Assembly (NCBI GenBank): GCA_905160935.1 | Contig: CAJHZI010000741.1 | Span: forward strand, 322,501 to 386,500 | Direction: 5' to 3' | DNA: 64,000 nt | DNA from: Enchytraeus crypticus | Taxonomy: Eukaryota; Annelida; Clitellata; Enchytraeida; Enchytraeidae | Shown: positions 61,559 through 64,000 of the stretch, piece by piece | Numbering within the stretch: the first letter of the stretch is position 1 | How the letters are laid out: the number at the start of each line of letters is the position of its first letter | Program-made: the position numbers and the translations under genes | The notes under the pieces: model-generated | Seen by the model: only the letters and a program-made list of their open reading frames with translations | What the model was told of the DNA's origin: nothing | Database searches by the model: none

Positions 61559-63848
61559 ATATATACATACATACATATATATTAGTACACTGCCTACCGG
61601 CAGGTTCATTGTATATAACGCTTCCTCTCATCTCTATCTTCCGTTAATCTACACACAATATGATATATACACGCACAATATTAATATCTAGCTAACAGCA
61701 ATTATCAAGTGTTTGCTGCTGTGGTGAAGTTAAGATCAGATTGGATTCCGTTTTCCTTTTTGTGAATGGCTATGGTGAGGGTAAGATCTGATCAGATTCC
61801 ATTTTTCTCTTTGGGAATGCTTTGCTACGCTATGTGGACATTTTTGATAGTTCATTAATTTTAAGATTTCTATGTACGTTGTTCAGCTGTCGTGGCTACA
61901 GCTGCGCCACCTGATGATACGATGTGTCATTGCCGCCGTGCTGCTGAGCGAGTCTGAGACAAACCAGCCTGGGAAGGGTCCGAATGGGGAAGGGAGTCCC
62001 ACAGAGAGCTCTAAGGGATTGATGAATATGCTGAGTCAGCTGATCGATGAGCTGAGTCAGTGCCTCCAGCGGTTGCAGGCTGAGGCGGGGAATCAGTCTA
62101 CATCTTGCGTAGGTGCTTCATAGTAATAATGTAGATGATTAGTTGTAAAATTTAGCCCTAGATGTTCTCTCTATCACTGCACTGCCTACTGGCAGATACA
62201 TGGTATATATCGCCTCTACTTTTCTCTCTCTCTCTTCCTTTTCTTCTTCATGTCCACGGACTAGTAGATCTTTAAATCATCTGTAACATTCATATTGATA
62301 TACCATTATTCTTAGGGGTTTCTGCTTATGACGAGATGGGCTCCCTATGTCTTCCTCAGCTGGACTTATATTTACTGGGCAGGGGCGTCATTTCCTGAGA
62401 AACAATCCTGTTTACCCTACATGTTAACTCTAGTTATATTGGGATTTAATGGAGGCTGATGATGATGAATAGTTGTAACATTTCACTTATTATATACAAG
62501 GCGCATGTTTGCCAACTCTATAGTTACTTTTATATTCAGTTTACTTTTGCTCCACTCTTTATCTCGCGACTTTTATACACTTTTAGTAATTGCCACTTTG
62601 CGCTATAACTTTTTTACATTATGATATATTTGCAGCAAACAGAGCTTTTTTGATCAACCTTGGATTTGATCTCGGCAGTTTTCAACGCATTTTGCAGTGC
62701 ATAAATATCATAAAGAGATATAGATAATATTTTGTTAGTAAATTCATTTCACAATCAGGTCACAATCAGGTTCTTCTACTAATCTTCACAATCAGGTTCT
62801 TCTACTAATCTTCACAATCAGGTTCTTCTACTAATCTTCACAATCAGGTTCTTCTACTAATCTTCACAATCAGGTTCTTCTACTAATCTTCACAATCAGG
62901 TTCTTCTACTAATCTTCACAATCAGGTTCTTCTACTAATCTTCACAATCAGGATCTTCTACTAATCTTCATAATCAGGTTCTTCTACTAATCACTCCCTT
63001 AGTGCACTGCCTACTGGCAGGTCCATGGTACATAACGCCTCCACTCTGTCTTCCGCCTTCCTCTTCATTTCCACATATGAGTGGGTCTTTAAATCATCTA
63101 ACATACCTAATCTCGGCCTGCCCCTGCCTCTTTTTCCTTCCATTCTGCCTTCTATGACCTCTTTTAATAGACCTCCCCCCTTAGAATGTGTCCTATCCAT
63201 CTCTTCTTCTTATTTCTTAATACATTTATCAACTGTCTATCTGTGCCAACTCTCTCCAGGACTTCCTCATTTGTAACCTTTTGCGTCCAGCTAATCCTCT
63301 CCATTCTTCTCCAAATCCACATTTCCAATGCCTCCAGTTTCCTAATATCTTCCTTTCTTAAGGTCCATGTTTCACATCCATATAACAGCGTGGTCCAAAC
63401 CAAAGTTTTATCTTTGTGTCTTTCTTTAGACTTTTTGTTAATAGTTCTTTTCTACTACCAAAGGCCGCTTTTGCTTGTGCAATCCTACTGCATATTCTAT
63501 TAATCATGAATGAAATATAAGCAATATTGCTGAATTTCCCTTAAGTTGGACAATTTGTAATTCTAATTTTTCATAAACAAATTTATAGTAGGCTGTAATG
63601 CTATCCGTAATGTTTTTGGCTATTTCTATATTGTCTGCTGTAGTTACTGTAATGGAATTGACTAGATTTGTGGTGAGTTACTGATAATCTCACTTAAGAT
63701 GATTGTTTTATTTTGTTACTTCAGTCAGAGCCTCTAACTGGTCCAAGTAGGAATGGGCTGTCTTCATTTCTGACTCTGGATATCGGTACACATTTACTGA
63801 ATGCTCTCAACCTGGTCATCTACTTCTGGTCTGCTGTATATGATAAAG
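40443..63848 (+). CDS. NAA25: N-alpha-acetyltransferase 25, NatB auxiliary subunit (partial, 20 exons)
   Basis: Exons: 40443-40515, 43634-43719, 44520-44658, 46115-46311, 46854-46953, 49122-49314, 51297-51368, 51984-52153, 53009-53121, 54088-54156, 55046-55166, 55912-56013, 56386-56563, 56880-56979, 58226-58273, 58560-58663, 59937-60056, 61210-61252, 61887-62108, 63725-63848. They give 2374 nt (791 codons) with phases consistent throughout; the C-terminus is off the right edge (human 972 aa). Landmarks shared with human NAA25: NERRLRPIYDCLDSGNNKKA at the N-terminus, NPYYFWAVMSIVMQ, TMFLPLAEKM, LRGPYLAQLELIRVL, SRSPSNAQLTLLL, DVKHIQHDSMG and DNRDLDVAFCWDP. The family is a TPR-type helical scaffold that holds the catalytic subunit NAA20 and the ribosome; NatB acetylates Met-Asp/Glu/Asn/Gln N-termini. 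Intron 4 uses a GC donor. Exons 4, 6 and 17 have tandemly copied acceptors. Confidence 0.94.
40610..42275 (-). repeat. SINE family 2 copy split by LINE
   Basis: The left piece, 40610-40660, ends 'gatatctatcact'. The right piece, 42081-42275, resumes 'ttttaataccacatg' and continues through the B box (degenerate) to the A-box end near 42262. The intact family reads 'ctatcacttttaatacc' at this point, so the LINE interrupted an older SINE. Confidence 0.8.
40661..42080 (-). mobile_element. Truncated LINE nested in a SINE, NAA25 intron 1
   Basis: Minus-strand coding pieces read ISLTSIIGNTFESIIK, LDFAKAFDKVPHKRL, then after a deletion VYINDIDI and FADDSKVA, then MEFNAEKCRVMHIGNNN and LVRPKLEYCVQA, then the region up to about 40870. 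This order is a Jockey-superfamily (CR1/L2-like) reverse transcriptase. The PQG motif before FADD is lost and there are stops and frame breaks. The 3' end has a (TAACA)-like tail. Flanks 40610-40660 and 42081-42275 join to one SINE family 2 copy with no obvious target duplication. Confidence 0.88.
43240..43615. repeat. 44-bp minisatellite before NAA25 exon 2
   Basis: About eight near-identical copies of a unit containing 'gatgagtcaccagtacacat' and 'gtataatgtttctatgag'. The array stops about 15 bases before the acceptor of exon 2, and the splice site itself is not clearly part of the unit. The copies are highly uniform, suggesting recent growth. Confidence 0.9.
44141..44258 (-). repeat. tRNA-derived SINE (family 1)
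   Basis: Minus-strand copy in NAA25 intron 2 with the A-box-like TGGCGATGTCAG and B-box region GGCTCAAATCC. It is followed by a short inverted piece 'ggctccagccagtg'. Confidence 0.7.
44683..44806 (-). repeat. tRNA-derived SINE (family 1)
   Basis: Minus-strand copy starting about 25 bases inside NAA25 intron 3, close to the exon 3 donor. The B box GGTTCAAATCC is intact and the A box is decayed. Confidence 0.7.
45637..45763 (+). repeat. tRNA-derived SINE (family 1)
   Basis: Plus-strand copy with an intact A box (TGGCGAAGTCGG). The B box is disrupted by an insertion (ggttaaaaacttaaaatcc). It sits immediately upstream of the 37-bp acceptor array. Confidence 0.75.
45770..46127. repeat. 37-bp ten-copy array of NAA25 exon 4 acceptor
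   Basis: Acceptor copies precede 45791, 45828, 45865, 45902, 45930, 45967, 46004, 46041, 46078 and 46115 (used). The spacing is 37 except for one 28-base unit. Each copy has ggttgtacag|TCGACATG, the intron end plus about 8-12 exon bases. Thirty-seven is not a multiple of three, so the adjacent copy would shift frame. Confidence 0.93.
47935..49126. repeat. About 34-bp array (about 35 copies) at NAA25 exon 6 acceptor
   Basis: Nearly 1.2 kb of units of type 'agctgtgtgtgatagtattg' plus 'tagttgtattacag'. The real acceptor ttatattgcag|AGCTGCGG is the last member. Each unit holds a T-rich stretch, an AG and about five exon bases (AGCTG). Many units have tattacag, others tatacaaag without the cag. 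The 3' section (48900-49090) turns to shorter units with ttgcgtctgatag. Confidence 0.9.
50703..50740. repeat. (AGT)n microsatellite
   Basis: About 11 AGT units in NAA25 intron 6. This intron (49315-51296) otherwise has only AT-rich sequence, short ATA/ATG runs and a small RT-element end fragment at about 49762-49805. Confidence 0.9.
54367..54455 (-). repeat. SINE family 2 fragment
   Basis: 3' half of SINE family 2 ('attatagtgaaatgatc', 'cacttttaataccacatg', 'agcaatttagacc') in NAA25 intron 10. Confidence 0.65.
54660..55033. repeat. TGACTGAT/TGATTGAT array before NAA25 exon 11
   Basis: About 370 bases of four-base-based repeats (gactgactgattgattgaa/g) with an apparent higher-order period of about 60. 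It ends only 12 bases before the exon 11 acceptor (gcgcacag|CGTCAT). The minus-strand 152-residue Ser/Gln/Asn frame across it is a by-product. Confidence 0.9.
55215..55430 (-). mobile_element. RT-element 3' fragment
   Basis: Reverse-strand copy of the YGCETWTL-type family end (plus strand 'gtgcactgcctactggcagg', 'tccatggtatataacgcc'), closely similar to 62997-63200. It lies in NAA25 intron 11. Confidence 0.7.
57566..57985 (+). mobile_element. RT-element C-terminus and 3' end
   Basis: Plus-strand reading CALLYGCETWTLRKEDTRKL, then EKISWTQNATNEEVLERFST and DRQLINALRNRKKS, then frame breaks and the end 'cttggacctgcctgtaggca'. This is the C-terminus of an RTE/BovB-like element. It lies in NAA25 intron 14, same strand as the gene. 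Confidence 0.75.
58040..58206 (+). mobile_element. LINE 3'UTR ending 19 bases from NAA25 exon 15
   Basis: Copy of the 3'UTR also at 19018-19183, ending in (TTGATTGA)n. The exon 15 acceptor (gatgtttcag|ACGTGC) starts only about 20 bases further on, so the tail probably supplies the branch-point region of intron 14. Confidence 0.7.
59600..59976. repeat. 60-79-bp five-copy array of NAA25 exon 17 acceptor
   Basis: Acceptor copies precede 59664, 59734, 59798, 59877 and 59937 (used). Each has gtatcagtcacag| plus about 40 exon bases (TVNEV.NSSIN). The intronic part is a (TTG)n run of varying length, so the spacings are 70, 64, 79 and 60. The last spacing is divisible by three and the stretch 59877-59936 is open in the NAA25 frame. 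Confidence 0.93.
60391..60885 (+). mobile_element. LINE ORF2 C-terminus with 3'UTR, NAA25 intron 17
   Basis: Plus-strand reading SYLSDLFSIYKSSRCNHSS, then LTVPDTRSAIGRCYFKFSAP and SLWNSRSQ is the CR1/L2-type ORF2 tail. It is followed by the 3'UTR block shared with 19018-19183 and 58040-58206 and by a ttattgattgattgg end. A 49-base direct duplication (60393-60490) precedes it. Confidence 0.75.
62165..62290 (-). mobile_element. RT-element 3'-end fragment
   Basis: Short reverse-strand copy of the 'actgcctactggcaga' end, about 60 bases inside NAA25 intron 19. A related short piece lies at about 61585-61645 in intron 18. Confidence 0.55.
62752..62993. repeat. 26-bp minisatellite
   Basis: About nine or ten near-identical copies of 'cacaatcaggttcttctact' plus 'aatctt' in NAA25 intron 19. 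The array directly adjoins the start of the RT-element fragment at 62997. Confidence 0.92.
62997..63510 (-). mobile_element. RT-element C-terminus and 3' end (best copy)
   Basis: Minus-strand reading TTLLYGCETWTLRKEDIRKL, EMWIWRRMERISWTQKVTNE, VLRNKKKRWIGHILRG, then LLKEVIEGRMEGKRGRGRPR and [20 protein letters not shown], ending at the 'ccatggacctgccagtaggc' motif. It is typical of the C-terminal region of RTE/BovB-like non-LTR elements. It is 5'-truncated with one frame change, and lies antisense in NAA25 intron 19. Confidence 0.8.
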
Positions 63849-64000
63849 GTAGTCTTAATAGAGATCAATATGATAGGTCATTAAGAAATTTTTACCGAGT
63901 AAAATGTGGGTGTTGATAAACATGTATGATTGTAAGAACTTCTTTAGATAAATGTATAGGAGGTAAAAAAGGATGCCCGTGTTTTGTCTGTGTTACTGAA
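63849..64000 (+). other. Start of NAA25 intron 20
   Basis: Begins with a GTAGTC donor after phase-1 exon 20. No further exon can be supported before the window ends. Confidence 0.5.

Overview
The window is AT-rich, intron-dense nuclear DNA from an invertebrate animal. The evidence is four multi-exon genes with animal orthologues, spliceosomal introns, several non-LTR retrotransposon families and tRNA-derived SINE-like repeats. I cannot name the phylum. No organelle, viral or bacterial genes are seen.

Layout. 1-1458: repeats and an RT scrap. 1459-2634 (-): a two-exon UPF0449 (C19orf25-like) gene. 2635-6767: intergenic DNA with LINE fragments. 6768-22292 (-): ALDH16A1 in 14 exons, giving an 853-residue two-domain aldehyde dehydrogenase that keeps its catalytic Cys and Glu. 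22293-27285: intergenic repeats. 27286-35533 (-): an RNFT1/RNFT2-type membrane RING E3 ligase in 9 exons (453 residues). 35534-40442: intergenic, holding a 25-bp EcoRI-site satellite. 40443 to beyond the right edge (+): NAA25, the auxiliary subunit of the NatB N-terminal acetyltransferase, with 20 exons visible and the C-terminus outside the window. RNFT and NAA25 are head to head; the other three genes all read leftward. The four genes share no evident pathway. I joined about 41 introns by hand, checking phase at every junction and comparing with the remembered vertebrate proteins.

The most striking pattern is in the introns. At nine of about 41 introns the 3' splice site itself, often with the first 5-40 bases of the exon, has been copied in tandem into the upstream intron (2 to about 35 copies, unit 34-79 bp). 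The cases are ALDH16A1 exons 7, 11, 13 and 14, RNFT exons 5 and 9, and NAA25 exons 4, 6 and 17. Only the copy joined to the exon body keeps the frame, with one exception: in NAA25 exon 17 the nearest upstream copy is also in frame and open. In addition, at least 11 acceptors are preceded by TTGATTGA-type tracts that look like serial branch points, and two or three introns seem to use GC rather than GT donors. At least a dozen other minisatellites, nested LINE/SINE insertions and a LINE inserted almost on a 5' splice site complete the picture.
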